Shown: piece by piece, positions 17,096 to 24,423 of the stretch
How positions within the stretch are numbered: position 1 is the first letter of the stretch
How the letters are laid out: each line of letters starts with the position of its first letter
Assembly (NCBI GenBank): GCA_964413825.1
Contig: CAYPTS010000002.1
Coordinates: 1 to 61,964, forward strand
DNA from: JAFGKM01 sp964413825
Lineage (GTDB): Bacteria > Ratteibacteria > UBA8468 > B48-G9 > JAFGKM01
Direction: 5' to 3'
DNA length: 61,964 bases
The notes under the pieces: generated by a model
Database searches by the model: none
What the model was told of the DNA's origin: nothing
What the model saw: the letters and a program-made list of their open reading frames with translations, nothing else
Made by a program: the position numbers and the translations under genes

Positions 17096-17380
17096 TAGCA
17101 ATCTTCTTTGAAAAGAGGGAGTTGAAGGGAGCGAAGATGTTCGGCTCCGATGAATAAGAGGAGCCATGCGGGTGGCCTACCCGAGCAGTATCGGGATGCG
17201 AGGGAGCCAACTCCCTCCTCCGGCATAGCAATCTTCTTTGAAAAGAGGGAGTTGAAGGGAGCGAAGATGTTCGGCTCCGATGAATAAGAGGAGCCATGCG
17301 GGTGGCCTACCCGAGCAGTATCGGGATGCGAGGGAGCCAACTCCCTCCTCCGGCATAGCAATCTTCTTTGAAAAGAGGGA
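17081..17380 (+). repeat. 130-bp tandem repeat seeded by the tRNA-Leu 3' end
   Basis: Units start at 17081, 17211 and 17341 (two full and a 40-bp partial copy), with no difference seen between the full copies. Each begins with the last 15 bases of tRNA-Leu (CTCCCTCCTCCGGCA). Internally there are inverted repeats: CAACTCCCTC pairs with GAGGGAGTTG (17078-17087 with 17115-17124, repeated at 17208/17245), GGCTCC with GGAGCC, and CCGA with TCGG. The short open frames on the minus strand here are products of the repetition, not genes. Confidence 0.9.
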
Positions 17381-17409
17381 AAGGCAATAATGAAAGGATA
17401 GGGATAAAA

Positions 17410-17697
17410 ATGATAAAGAAGGATATTGTAGAGGAAGTGGCGGGGAAAACAGGGCTTAACAAGTCCATAGTCAAAGAAATAACCGATAAATTTTTAATGT
17501 CTCTTTCACAGGCGTTTCTGGAAGGAAAGAGGGTTGAGTTGAGGGGGTTCGGAGTTTTTGACGTGAAGAAGGTCAAACCAAAAAAAGGCAGGAATCCAAA
17601 AACCGGCGAGGATGTCTTTATTCCTGAGAGAAACAAGGTAGTTTTCAAGGTCACGAAATTGTATAAAAAGGGGAGGAAAAACGATGAACTGTTCTAA
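17410..17697 (+). CDS. HU/IHF-family DNA-binding protein
   Basis: Nucleoid protein that bends DNA as a dimer; 95 residues, standard HU length. MIKKDIVEEVAGKTGLNKS begins the helical dimer part, VELRGFGVFDVKKVKPKKGRNPKTGE near 42-67 is the HU signature and beta arm, and FIPERNKVVFKV closes the core. ATG 17410 matches the family start; upstream in-frame ATGs lie against the tandem repeat. The 3' end overlaps a small lipoprotein gene by 14 bp. Confidence 0.93.
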   Translation: MIKKDIVEEVAGKTGLNKSIVKEITDKFLMSLSQAFLEGKRVELRGFGVFDVKKVKPKKGRNPKTGEDVFIPERNKVVFKVTKLYKKGRKNDELF

Positions 17698-17818
17698 ATG
17701 CCTGTTTTTAATCCTGCTGATGCTTATATTGCTTTCAATTACTGCGTGTTCTTTTAAAGCGGATTTAAGGAATCCATGGCAGAGCAAAATCAAGGATAGC
17801 CCTTCGCATAGAGGGTAA
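17684..17818 (+). CDS. Small lipoprotein, 44 residues
   Basis: Too short for routine gene lists but well supported. GGGGAGG stands about seven bases before ATG 17684, inside the 3' end of the HU gene. The peptide starts MNCSKC, has a hydrophobic stretch of about 13 residues, and a lipobox ITAC at the cleavage site, leaving a mature peptide of about 23 residues (CSFKADLRNPW...). It resembles entericidin-like or other tiny lipoproteins only in layout; I do not recognise the family. A terminator-like hairpin follows. Confidence 0.65.
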   Translation: MNCSKCLFLILLMLILLSITACSFKADLRNPWQSKIKDSPSHRG

Positions 17819-17839
17819 CAATCTGATAATTTCAATATT

Positions 17840-17878
17840 AAAAAGACCGGGAGAAAAAAATGCTTTCGTGTCTTTTTT
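17840..17878. terminator. Possible bidirectional terminator
   Basis: AAAAAGAC (17840-17847) and GTCTTTTT (17870-17877) are inverted arms with a 22-nt loop, followed by T residues. It sits between the small lipoprotein gene and the convergent membrane gene ending at 17884. The stem is AT-rich, so it is a moderate candidate. Confidence 0.45.
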
Positions 17879-17883
17879 CATAA

Positions 17884-18162
17884 TTAACGTTCAATTTCAA
17901 ACGGTATTTCGGATACGTAGGTTGGTTTATAAACGTTAATGTATTCGTTGAGTTTATTCGGCGTCGGTCCTCCCGTTGTCTTCTGCCATTGTCCGACCAC
18001 GTAGTAATAATATGCTCCAAGGCCAAAAAGGATTAGGGACAGTATAAAAAATACGATGCCTTTCTTTTTATTGATTTCGGAAATCATCATTGAGAGAAAA
18101 AATCCCAAAAAACTTATTCCTATTACTACCAGTGCTGTCAGATATCCTGTTTCAAATTCCAT
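17884..18162 (-). CDS. Two-TM membrane protein
   Basis: Unrecognised; 92 residues from ATG 18162 (93 from the adjacent ATG 18165). Two hydrophobic helices lie at about 8-28 and 36-58, joined by a basic INKKKG loop. A polar tail with YINVYKPTYVSEIPFEIER follows. GGGAGG on the minus strand (18172-18167) fits better with ATG 18162. It lies just downstream of tsf and may be the last gene of the rpsB-tsf operon (36-bp gap). Confidence 0.65.
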   Translation of the reverse strand: MEFETGYLTALVVIGISFLGFFLSMMISEINKKKGIVFFILSLILFGLGAYYYYVVGQWQKTTGGPTPNKLNEYINVYKPTYVSEIPFEIER

Positions 18163-18198
18163 CATTCCTCCCGGTTATGTGTATGCTTAAAGGTTATT

Positions 18199-18786
18199 TT
18201 ACCCTCCGAGTTCAAATTTTACAAATCTTTTTATTTTTATATTTTCACCGAGTTTTGCTATTTTCGATTCGACGTATTCCTTTATGGTCATATTTTCGTC
18301 TTTGATAAAAATCTGCTCCATCAGGACGTTTTGCTTGTAGAAATCCTGAAGTTTGCCGTCCACTATCTTTTCGACTACTGCAGGAGGTTTGTTTTTGAAC
18401 TGCTCCTTGAATATCTCTTTTTCCTGGGCTAAAACGTCCTCCGGTACGGAATCTTTGTCAATCCACTGCGGGTCAGCTGCGGTAATCTGCAGTGTGAGGT
18501 TTTTTACCAGTTCTTTAAACTCTTCATTCCTTGCCACGAAATCGCTCTCGGAATTGACCTCTATCAGAACCCCTATTTTTCCGTTTGTATGAACGTAGGA
18601 ACCGATAAGCCCTTCTTTTGTTTCTCTCTGGGATTTTTTCTGGGAGATAAGCAATCCTCTTTTTTTCAATATTATAAGCGCTTTTTCAATGTTGCCTTCC
18701 GATTCCTCAAGCGCTTTCTTGCATTCGATAACGCTTGCCGACGTTTTATCCCGTACTTCTTTCACAACAGATACGTCAACCTTCAT
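18199..18786 (-). CDS. tsf: Translation elongation factor Ts (short form)
   Basis: Guanine-nucleotide exchange factor for EF-Tu; 195 residues, close to the short Thermus-type form rather than the 280-300 residues common in proteobacteria. The N-terminal UBA-like domain has VKEVRDKTSASVIECKKALEESEGNIEKAL. The core starts TKEGLIGSYVHTNGKIGVLIEVNSESDFVARNEEF, containing the TDFV-like motif that contacts EF-Tu (here SDFV). The start at 18786 is the normal MKVDVSVVKEVR. It overlaps rpsB by 11 bp. Confidence 0.95.
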   Translation of the reverse strand: MKVDVSVVKEVRDKTSASVIECKKALEESEGNIEKALIILKKRGLLISQKKSQRETKEGLIGSYVHTNGKIGVLIEVNSESDFVARNEEFKELVKNLTLQITAADPQWIDKDSVPEDVLAQEKEIFKEQFKNKPPAVVEKIVDGKLQDFYKQNVLMEQIFIKDENMTIKEYVESKIAKLGENIKIKRFVKFELGG

Positions 18787-19633
18787 TTTTTTCAGCCTCC
18801 TCATTGTCTTCTGCGGTTTTTCCCTTTTCCTGTTCTTCTTTTTTTCTGCCGGAACGGGCTTTCTTGTCCGATTCCTCGGGTTTCTCTCCCGCTGACTCTT
18901 CCTGCGCGGGAGTTTCTTCCTTGCGTCCCTGTCCCTGTACCGGATATTCCGAAGCCATCGCATTGCCTTCAACGACGCACTCCGCAAGTTTGGAAAGAAT
19001 CAGACTCACGGATTTGAGCCCGTCGTCGTTTGCGGGTATCGGGTAATCGAGAAGTTCGGGATTGCTGTTGGTATCCACTATGCCTACGATTTTGAGCCCA
19101 ATCTTTTTTGCTTCCCTTATGATGTTGATTTCTTTCCTGACATCAACAACGACGAGAATATCGGGATGCTTTGTCATGTGGCGTATTCCCGCAAACTTTT
19201 TGAGGAGATTTTCCTTTTCTTTAAGCATCAGCGACGCTTCCTTCTTTGTATACAGGGAGAGCTTGCCGCTGTTTTCAAGTTCTTCTATTTCTTCAAGCCG
19301 CATTATCCGCTTTCTTATCTCTCCGAAGTTTGTAAGCGTTCCGCCTATCCATCTGTAATCCACGTAAGCCATCCCTGACCTTTCCGCCGCTTCTTTTATT
19401 GGTGCCTGCGCCTGTTTTTTCGTTCCGACAAACAGGATGGCTTTTTTTGCGGCCGCGGATTTTTTCAGGAATTCCCCGGCTTCTTTTATTTTTTCAAGGC
19501 TTTTCTCGATATCTATTATATAAATGCCCTGCCGTTTTCCATAAAGGAATTGTTTTATGCGGGGGTCAAACTGTCTTGTCGGATGTCCAAAGTATACGCC
19601 GCTTTCCAAAAGTTCTTTTATTGTAACTTCCAT
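18776..19633 (-). CDS. rpsB: 30S ribosomal protein S2
   Basis: Small-subunit ribosomal protein; 285 residues. ESGVYFGHPTRQFDPRIKQFLYG near 9-31 and VGTKKQAQAPIKEAAERSGM near 69-88 are S2 signatures. IVGIVDTNSNPELLDYPIPANDDGLKS near 178-204 is the conserved late segment. After about residue 232 there is a 50-residue low-complexity tail rich in Lys, Glu and Gly, longer than usual. It has its own TTGACA/TAAAAT promoter and leads the rpsB-tsf operon. Confidence 0.97.
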   Translation of the reverse strand: MEVTIKELLESGVYFGHPTRQFDPRIKQFLYGKRQGIYIIDIEKSLEKIKEAGEFLKKSAAAKKAILFVGTKKQAQAPIKEAAERSGMAYVDYRWIGGTLTNFGEIRKRIMRLEEIEELENSGKLSLYTKKEASLMLKEKENLLKKFAGIRHMTKHPDILVVVDVRKEINIIREAKKIGLKIVGIVDTNSNPELLDYPIPANDDGLKSVSLILSKLAECVVEGNAMASEYPVQGQGRKEETPAQEESAGEKPEESDKKARSGRKKEEQEKGKTAEDNEEAEKNEG

Positions 19634-19692
19634 TTTTCCCTTTCTCTTTTTTGTTGTGTTGAAGCGTTTTCAGTTCACGAGCTAATGCATAT

Positions 19693-19720
19693 ATTTTACC
19701 CGAATTAGTTTTTGTGTCAA
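19693..19720 (-). promoter_or_regulatory. Promoter of rpsB-tsf
   Basis: On the minus strand, TTGACA (19720-19715), 16-bp spacer, TAAAAT (19698-19693). A second, extended -10 box (TGGTATAAT) lies farther upstream at about 19741-19733, so two promoters may serve the operon. Confidence 0.7.
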
Positions 19721-19727
19721 ATTAAAG

Positions 19728-19755
19728 TTGATATTATACCAGAAAAAATTATAAA
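19728..19755 (+). promoter_or_regulatory. Possible promoter of the CBS-permease operon
   Basis: TTGATA at 19728-19733, 16-bp spacer, TATAAA at 19750-19755. The left flank of module C begins at the -10 box, as for module B. Confidence 0.4.
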
Positions 19756-19872
19756 ATCAAATAGCAGAAAAAAGTCAGCCGGGATAAACTGGGGGGGAGC
19801 AGAGAAACAGAAGAAGAGAAAAGCATTTCCGAATCTCTAATCTCTGCTTTTAAAGAGTTCGGGATAAAGGAG
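19753..19872 (+). repeat. Leader module C (R1 type, shortened)
   Basis: It begins AAAATCAAATAGCAG and ends GTTCGGGATAAAGGAG, the ribosome-binding site of the CBS gene at 19877. Its 3' part (AGAGAAAAGCATTTCCGAAT onward) matches module B closely. The CCCCGT/ACGGGG hairpin is missing. Confidence 0.75.
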
Positions 19873-19876
19873 GCGT

Positions 19877-20332
19877 ATGAAAACGGTAAAAGATTTTATG
19901 GTGAAGGAAATACCGGTTCTCAATGAACAGCAGACAATCGGGAACATACTAAAAATTTTTGCCGGTTCTCATAATAACATTTTGCCGGTTGTTAACAGCG
20001 CCGGAAAAATAACGGGACTGATAAGCTTGGAAGAACTGTTTGACGACCTTCTGTTTTCAAGGGAGGAGGTTGCGCTTCTTGAAAAAGTTTCTTTTCTTGC
20101 GGATTTTCTTACAGATGCCGTTGAAAACGTTGATTATATTTCACCTTTGGTAGTTGCAAAAGACATAATGCAGACCACGGTGTTTTCCATAAAGGAAAGT
20201 GAATCGATGCTCAAGGCAGCAGTTCTTATGAAAAAGAAAAACATCCACCGCCTGATAGTAATAAATGCGGATAACGTCCCTACGGGATATGTTTCCAGAA
20301 ACGAGGTGTGCAGAGCTTTTCTGACTGACTGA
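19877..20332 (+). CDS. CBS-domain protein
   Basis: Two tandem CBS domains and little else; 151 residues. The first spans MKTVKDFMVKEIPVLNEQQTI to GKITGLISLEEL (1-55). The second spans PLVVAKDIMQTTVFSIKESESM to HRLIVINADNVPTGYVSRNEV (90-146). CBS pairs usually bind adenosine nucleotides and regulate partner proteins. It is followed after 10 bp by an ion permease, so control of that transporter by energy state is a reasonable inference. AAAGGAGG precedes the ATG. Confidence 0.88.
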   Translation: MKTVKDFMVKEIPVLNEQQTIGNILKIFAGSHNNILPVVNSAGKITGLISLEELFDDLLFSREEVALLEKVSFLADFLTDAVENVDYISPLVVAKDIMQTTVFSIKESESMLKAAVLMKKKNIHRLIVINADNVPTGYVSRNEVCRAFLTD

Positions 20333-20342
20333 CAGGATAAAA

Positions 20343-21647
20343 ATGGATATAAAAGCGTTAATCAGCATCGCTGTATTTTTCCTGTGCTATTTTTTTATCG
20401 CCGCAGAACGGTCCCCGCGGGTTTACATTGCTCTCTCGGGCACTGTCCTGCTTATTTTGTTTAAGGTGTATACGCCGAAAGAGGTTGCCCTGTACGTTGA
20501 CTGGGAAACCATAGGTTTTCTTTTCGGGATTTTCATTACCATTAAGATTATCGAGGAATCCGGCTTCTTTAACTATTTTTCACTTCTGCTTGCCAGAAAA
20601 CTGGGTTTTAACCCTGTAAAAATATTTATATTTTTTCCTTTGATGGCTTGTTTTTTGTCGGGCTTCATTGATTCCATAAGCGTTATAGTGTTTCTCGTGC
20701 CTCTTACCTATGCCTTGAGCAAAATTCTCAAATTCGACCCGGTTCCCTTCGTGATTGCGGAAGTCTGTCTTGCCAATATCGGCGGAGCCGGAACGCTTAT
20801 GGGCGACCCGCCCAACGTGGTGCTTGGCTCCATGTTCGACCTCGGGTTTACCGATTTTGTAAAGCATAACTGGATTTTGAGCATGTCCGGCGCCTGCGCG
20901 GCGATATTCGTGTTTTACAGGATGCACAGGAAAGACTTGCTAAAACTGAATCAAAAAATAAAAAAAGAGGAACTCAAAAAACTCGTGCCCGAAGAAGCCA
21001 TAGAAGACAGGCTTTTAATGAGGGTGGGACTGACCGGGCTTCTTGCAACCGTAGTTTTACTGGTCATGAGGGATTTCACCGAAGAAATTCTGCCTCTGAA
21101 CATAGCGCTGGCAAGCCTTGTCCCTGCTTTTACCATCCTTTCTGCCAGAGGCAACAATCCAAAACTTAAAAATATTCTTAAACAGATAGATATTGAGACT
21201 CTGATGTTTTTGACGGGATTGTTCGTCCTGGTGGGAGCGCTTGAGAAAACCGGTGTCATGAGCATGCTTGCATCCGTCGTGAGCGGTTTTGCCGTGCATC
21301 CCATGAAAATGGCCGGTGTGCTTTTCTGGGGCGGCGCCGTTTCCAGCGGTTTTATAGACAACGTTCCGGAAGCCATAAGCATAGGGTATCTTATCAAAAA
21401 TCTGATGCCGGTATTAAGTTATTCTTTTACCCTGCTCATATGGGCGGCAAGCCTCGGCCTCGACATAGGCGGAAATTTCACGCCGATAGGGGCAAGCGCG
21501 AACGTAGTCGGTTATACGTTCATGGAAACCCACCGCGTAAAAATTGGATGGGTCAGGTGGGCCAAAATTGCCGTCTTGCCCACGCTGGCGGCGCTGGCAG
21601 TCTGCTGGGCAGGCCTAATTATAAAATACCGCCTTGGATTTTATTAA
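20343..21647 (+). CDS. ArsB/NhaD-type permease (ion transporter superfamily)
   Basis: Cytoplasmic membrane permease, 434 residues, with about 11-12 hydrophobic segments. MACFLSGFIDSISVIVFLVPLT near 96-117 and ANIGGAGTLMGDPPNVVLG near 142-160 match the paired-hairpin signature of the ArsB/NhaD/CitM superfamily. A second repeat carries SSGFIDNVPEAISIGYL and LDIGGNFTPIGASANVV. The ion is uncertain: Na+/H+ antiport (NhaD) is most likely, arsenite efflux less so because no ars genes are near. It pairs with the CBS gene. Its 3' end overlaps a convergent gene by 33 bp. Confidence 0.85.
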   Translation: MDIKALISIAVFFLCYFFIAAERSPRVYIALSGTVLLILFKVYTPKEVALYVDWETIGFLFGIFITIKIIEESGFFNYFSLLLARKLGFNPVKIFIFFPLMACFLSGFIDSISVIVFLVPLTYALSKILKFDPVPFVIAEVCLANIGGAGTLMGDPPNVVLGSMFDLGFTDFVKHNWILSMSGACAAIFVFYRMHRKDLLKLNQKIKKEELKKLVPEEAIEDRLLMRVGLTGLLATVVLLVMRDFTEEILPLNIALASLVPAFTILSARGNNPKLKNILKQIDIETLMFLTGLFVLVGALEKTGVMSMLASVVSGFAVHPMKMAGVLFWGGAVSSGFIDNVPEAISIGYLIKNLMPVLSYSFTLLIWAASLGLDIGGNFTPIGASANVVGYTFMETHRVKIGWVRWAKIAVLPTLAALAVCWAGLIIKYRLGFY

Positions 21648-22172
21648 TGCGGCCGCCAGCAGAAACAACACTATCATCCAGTTGACATATTCCCTGTTCA
21701 GATTTACCCTGCGCCATGAGAAATTTTTCAGGTTTACCTTTCGAATGCCGGGGATAATCATGGGCGTTTGTTTCCTGTACAGAAGATATTTGTCGCCGAA
21801 TTTCTCCGACAGGAACCGTTCCTCTGAAAACATCGTGGGAATGTACGTCAAAGGGAAGAAAACGAGGAAATAAATAAGAACGAATACGCTGTTTGAAACA
21901 ATAACAAGACCTGCCGATACGAGAAAACTTCCAAGATAGAGCGGGTGCCTGCACATGCCGTAGGGTCCGGTATCGGTAAGAATTTCATTCTTTTTGATTA
22001 TGCCAGATGACAGCACCCTTAGTAAAAGGCCTGCCGCAATGAAAGGAACTCCGGCAAGCACCATGGACGGCGTGCCTTTTCCGAGGACGAGAACAAGCAG
22101 AAAAAAAATCCAGTTGAATGTCGTGCGTTTTTCAGCAATTTTCAGAATGATACCAGTTCTATTTTTCCCCAT
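21615..22172 (-). CDS. ICMT/PEMT-like membrane methyltransferase
   Basis: Integral membrane protein of the isoprenylcysteine carboxyl methyltransferase/phospholipid methyltransferase-like family; 185 residues with about four or five TM segments. The signature is TDTGPYGMCRHPLYLGSFLVSAG near 67-89 (GPY-x-x-x-RHP-x-Y-x-G), followed by EERFLSEKFGDKYLLYRKQTP near 118-138, the usual SAM/substrate region. The substrate in bacteria of this type is unknown. It overlaps UPF0280 by 31 bp and is likely cotranscribed with it. Confidence 0.82.
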   Translation of the reverse strand: MGKNRTGIILKIAEKRTTFNWIFFLLVLVLGKGTPSMVLAGVPFIAAGLLLRVLSSGIIKKNEILTDTGPYGMCRHPLYLGSFLVSAGLVIVSNSVFVLIYFLVFFPLTYIPTMFSEERFLSEKFGDKYLLYRKQTPMIIPGIRKVNLKNFSWRRVNLNREYVNWMIVLFLLAAALIKSKAVFYN

Positions 22173-22882
22173 GCGAAGATTTCCTTTCCCCTTATTATGA
22201 GCACGCCTTCTATGAAAGGGAACTTTTCAATTTTCTTTTCAATGAGTTCCCGGTCGATTTTTGCTCCATTAACGAGATTTCCGAAGTATGTTGCAGAGCC
22301 GTCGGAAAAAGCCGCAGAACCCGAAACGACGGTTACCGCATCGGCGTTTCCGTAACTGAAAGAGTGTCCGACCGTACCGCTGGATGTGGCAATTCCCACA
22401 GGCAGATTTCCGCCGGGGAGTTTCAGTCCGAGCTTGAATGACAGGGGGGAATCCCCTGCGTAGATACCTACGTTAAAATTTCCGTTTATCCTTGCGAAAA
22501 CATCCCCGCCGTTTTCAATAAAAACCTGTTTTGCGGAAGACAGGATTTTTCTGCCGGTAATTTCCGCTATCGCTCCCGCGACCGAGGCCATCGGGCCGGT
22601 GTCCGTCATCCTTGCGGAATCGCACATGAGTTTTATTATTTCCTCGTTTCCGCGGCAGTTTACCGGGGAAAACGAAGTATAGAACTCCGGATGCCGCCGG
22701 ATGTAGGCTTTTATGATTTCCCGCTGGTTCTTCACTTCCTCCTCAACTTCTTTTTTGAGAAGTTTGTCAGCCATGACAAAGAGGTCGGTTTCCTCGATTC
22801 TGACCTGGAATTTTTTAAACCCCTTAATATTCAAGGTTTTCCGGTAGAACCTTTCCCTGACGATATTTTTTTCGCTATTCAT
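22142..22882 (-). CDS. UPF0280 family protein (ApbE-like fold)
   Basis: Uncharacterised family; 246 residues. MASVAGAIAEITGRKIL near 115-131 and FIENGGDVFARI near 140-151 recall the Gly-rich segments of FAD:protein FMN transferase, and SGTVGHSFSYGNADAVTVVSG near 185-205 is typical of UPF0280. I start at ATG 22882 (MNSEKNIVRERFYR), just after an extended -10 promoter; a start at 22939 would include that promoter. Its function is unknown. A true ApbE lies 3 kb away at 25653. Confidence 0.82.
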   Translation of the reverse strand: MNSEKNIVRERFYRKTLNIKGFKKFQVRIEETDLFVMADKLLKKEVEEEVKNQREIIKAYIRRHPEFYTSFSPVNCRGNEEIIKLMCDSARMTDTGPMASVAGAIAEITGRKILSSAKQVFIENGGDVFARINGNFNVGIYAGDSPLSFKLGLKLPGGNLPVGIATSSGTVGHSFSYGNADAVTVVSGSAAFSDGSATYFGNLVNGAKIDRELIEKKIEKFPFIEGVLIIRGKEIFAWGKIELVSF

Positions 22883-22898
22883 AAATCCCGCCGTTTTT

Positions 22899-22907
22899 AT
22901 TATAACA
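22899..22907 (-). promoter_or_regulatory. Extended -10 promoter of the UPF0280 gene
   Basis: TGTTATAAT on the minus strand, ending 16 bases before ATG 22882. The -35 region is poor, as expected for an extended -10 promoter. Confidence 0.5.
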
Positions 22908-23052
22908 CAGACTGATTTTTTGTTGCATGGAACCGGCAAATGCTGTAAACTATACCAAAATCTTCAATCGCTCACTATAAAAGGAAGTGAGACGTGAAAA
23001 GCAGAAGCATTTACATTTCACATTTCACGCTTTTTGAGAGAAGGGGGTTATT

Positions 23053-24423
23053 ATGGGGTATATGTGGGCAGGCAGGTTCAAGGGCAGTGTGGACGAAAGG
23101 GTTATTGAGTTTACCTCGTCGCTCAATGTTGACGTGAAGCTTGCTCTGTATGACGTTGCGGGAAGCATTGCTCATGCGAAAATGCTTGCAAAGTGCGGGA
23201 TTATAAGCGTCGCCGCCGGAAAAAAAATAGCGGCCGGACTTAAGAAAATTGAAAAGGAACTTGAAAACGGCAGGTTTGTTTTTAAGAAATCCGACGAAGA
23301 CATACATACCGCCGTCGAGCGGCGTCTGACAGAACTTGCAGGGAAAGACGGGGAGCGTCTGCATACCGCACGTTCGAGAAACGACCAGATAGTGCTTGAT
23401 GAAAGGCTCTTTCTGAAGGATGCGGTAAAAGAACTGATTGCGGGGATTATTGACCTGCAAAGGGCAATGGTTTCCAAAAGCGGGGAGGTTTTCCCCGCGG
23501 TTATGCCTGCTTACACGCATCTTCAGCAGAGCCAGCCGGTACTTCTTTCCCACTATTTTCTTGCTTACGTGGAAATGCTGGAAAGGGACAAGCAGAGGCT
23601 GGCGGATGCGTACGCAAGAGTGGATGTTTTGCCTGCCGGCGCCTGCGCCTGCTGCGGCACGTCTTTGGGGATTGACAGACAGTATATGGCGGATTTGCTC
23701 GGCTTTTCCGCAGTATCGGGAAACAGCCTGGATACCGTCGCCTCTCGGGATTTTCTTGTCGAACCTGCGGCAGACTGCGTTATGTTGATGCTGAACCTGT
23801 CGAGATTTTGCGAGGATTTGATTATATGGAGCACGTCTGAGTTTAATTTTGCCGAACTTCCGGACGCATACTGTACGGGTTCGAGTATAATGCCGCAGAA
23901 AAAGAATCCCGACGTCCTTGAACTGATAAGGGGGAGGGCGTCCTTATCCCTCGGTTTGTTTACGGGACTTGCGGGTTTGTTGAAAGGACTGCCGCTTGCC
24001 TACAACAGGGATATGCAGGAAGACAAACGGGCGATTTTTGGTATATTGGAAGACGCTCTTTCTTCCGTGAACGTGCTTTCCGGACTTGTTCAGGGGATTG
24101 TTTTTGACAGGAGCAGAATGGAAAAAGCGCTTTCGGAATTCACGCTGGCAACCGACATAGCCGAGTATCTTGTGAGGAAAAACGTTCCTTTCCGCGAATC
24201 CCACAAAATCTGCGGCGCAATAGTGCGCTACTGCATGGAAAAAAACAGGAATTTGCGGTCTCTCGGCATGAAGGAATGGAAAAGTTTTTCGCCAGAGTTT
24301 TCAGAGGACGTAAAAAACGTTTTAAGTTTCGAATGCTCGGCCAGGTCCAGGTCGTCGGCAGGAGGAACCGCTCACGGACAGGTTAAAAAGGAGATAACCA
24401 GATGGAAGAAGGCATTGAAGTGA
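23053..24423 (+). CDS. argH: Argininosuccinate lyase
   Basis: Last step of arginine synthesis, cleaving argininosuccinate to arginine and fumarate; homotetramer, 456 residues. The start is MGYMWAGRFKGSVDERV. HTARSRNDQIVLDERLF near 109-125, TPAYTHLQ-like PAYTHLQQSQPVLLSH near 153-168, and the superfamily signature GSSIMPQKKNPD near 276-287 are all present. Asn-Arg-Asp-x-Gln is seen in YNRDMQED. GGGGG stands before the ATG. The leader at 22990-23045 has GTGAAA/TTTCAC and AAAAGC/GCTTTT inverted segments. It overlaps lysA by 22 bp. Confidence 0.97.
   Translation: MGYMWAGRFKGSVDERVIEFTSSLNVDVKLALYDVAGSIAHAKMLAKCGIISVAAGKKIAAGLKKIEKELENGRFVFKKSDEDIHTAVERRLTELAGKDGERLHTARSRNDQIVLDERLFLKDAVKELIAGIIDLQRAMVSKSGEVFPAVMPAYTHLQQSQPVLLSHYFLAYVEMLERDKQRLADAYARVDVLPAGACACCGTSLGIDRQYMADLLGFSAVSGNSLDTVASRDFLVEPAADCVMLMLNLSRFCEDLIIWSTSEFNFAELPDAYCTGSSIMPQKKNPDVLELIRGRASLSLGLFTGLAGLLKGLPLAYNRDMQEDKRAIFGILEDALSSVNVLSGLVQGIVFDRSRMEKALSEFTLATDIAEYLVRKNVPFRESHKICGAIVRYCMEKNRNLRSLGMKEWKSFSPEFSEDVKNVLSFECSARSRSSAGGTAHGQVKKEITRWKKALK

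Noticed and set aside
16995..17361. Minus-strand frames across tRNA-Leu and the tandem repeat
   Set aside because: They translate repeated tRNA antisense and have no start context.
17081..17380. CRISPR array
   Set aside because: The 130-bp units are contiguous and identical, with no unique spacers.
18787..18987. N-terminal extension of EF-Ts
   Set aside because: It is out-of-frame rpsB tail sequence; the family start MKVDVSVVKEV is at 18786.
23172..23477. Antisense frame within argH
   Set aside because: Low complexity and without start signals; argH is intact on the plus strand.
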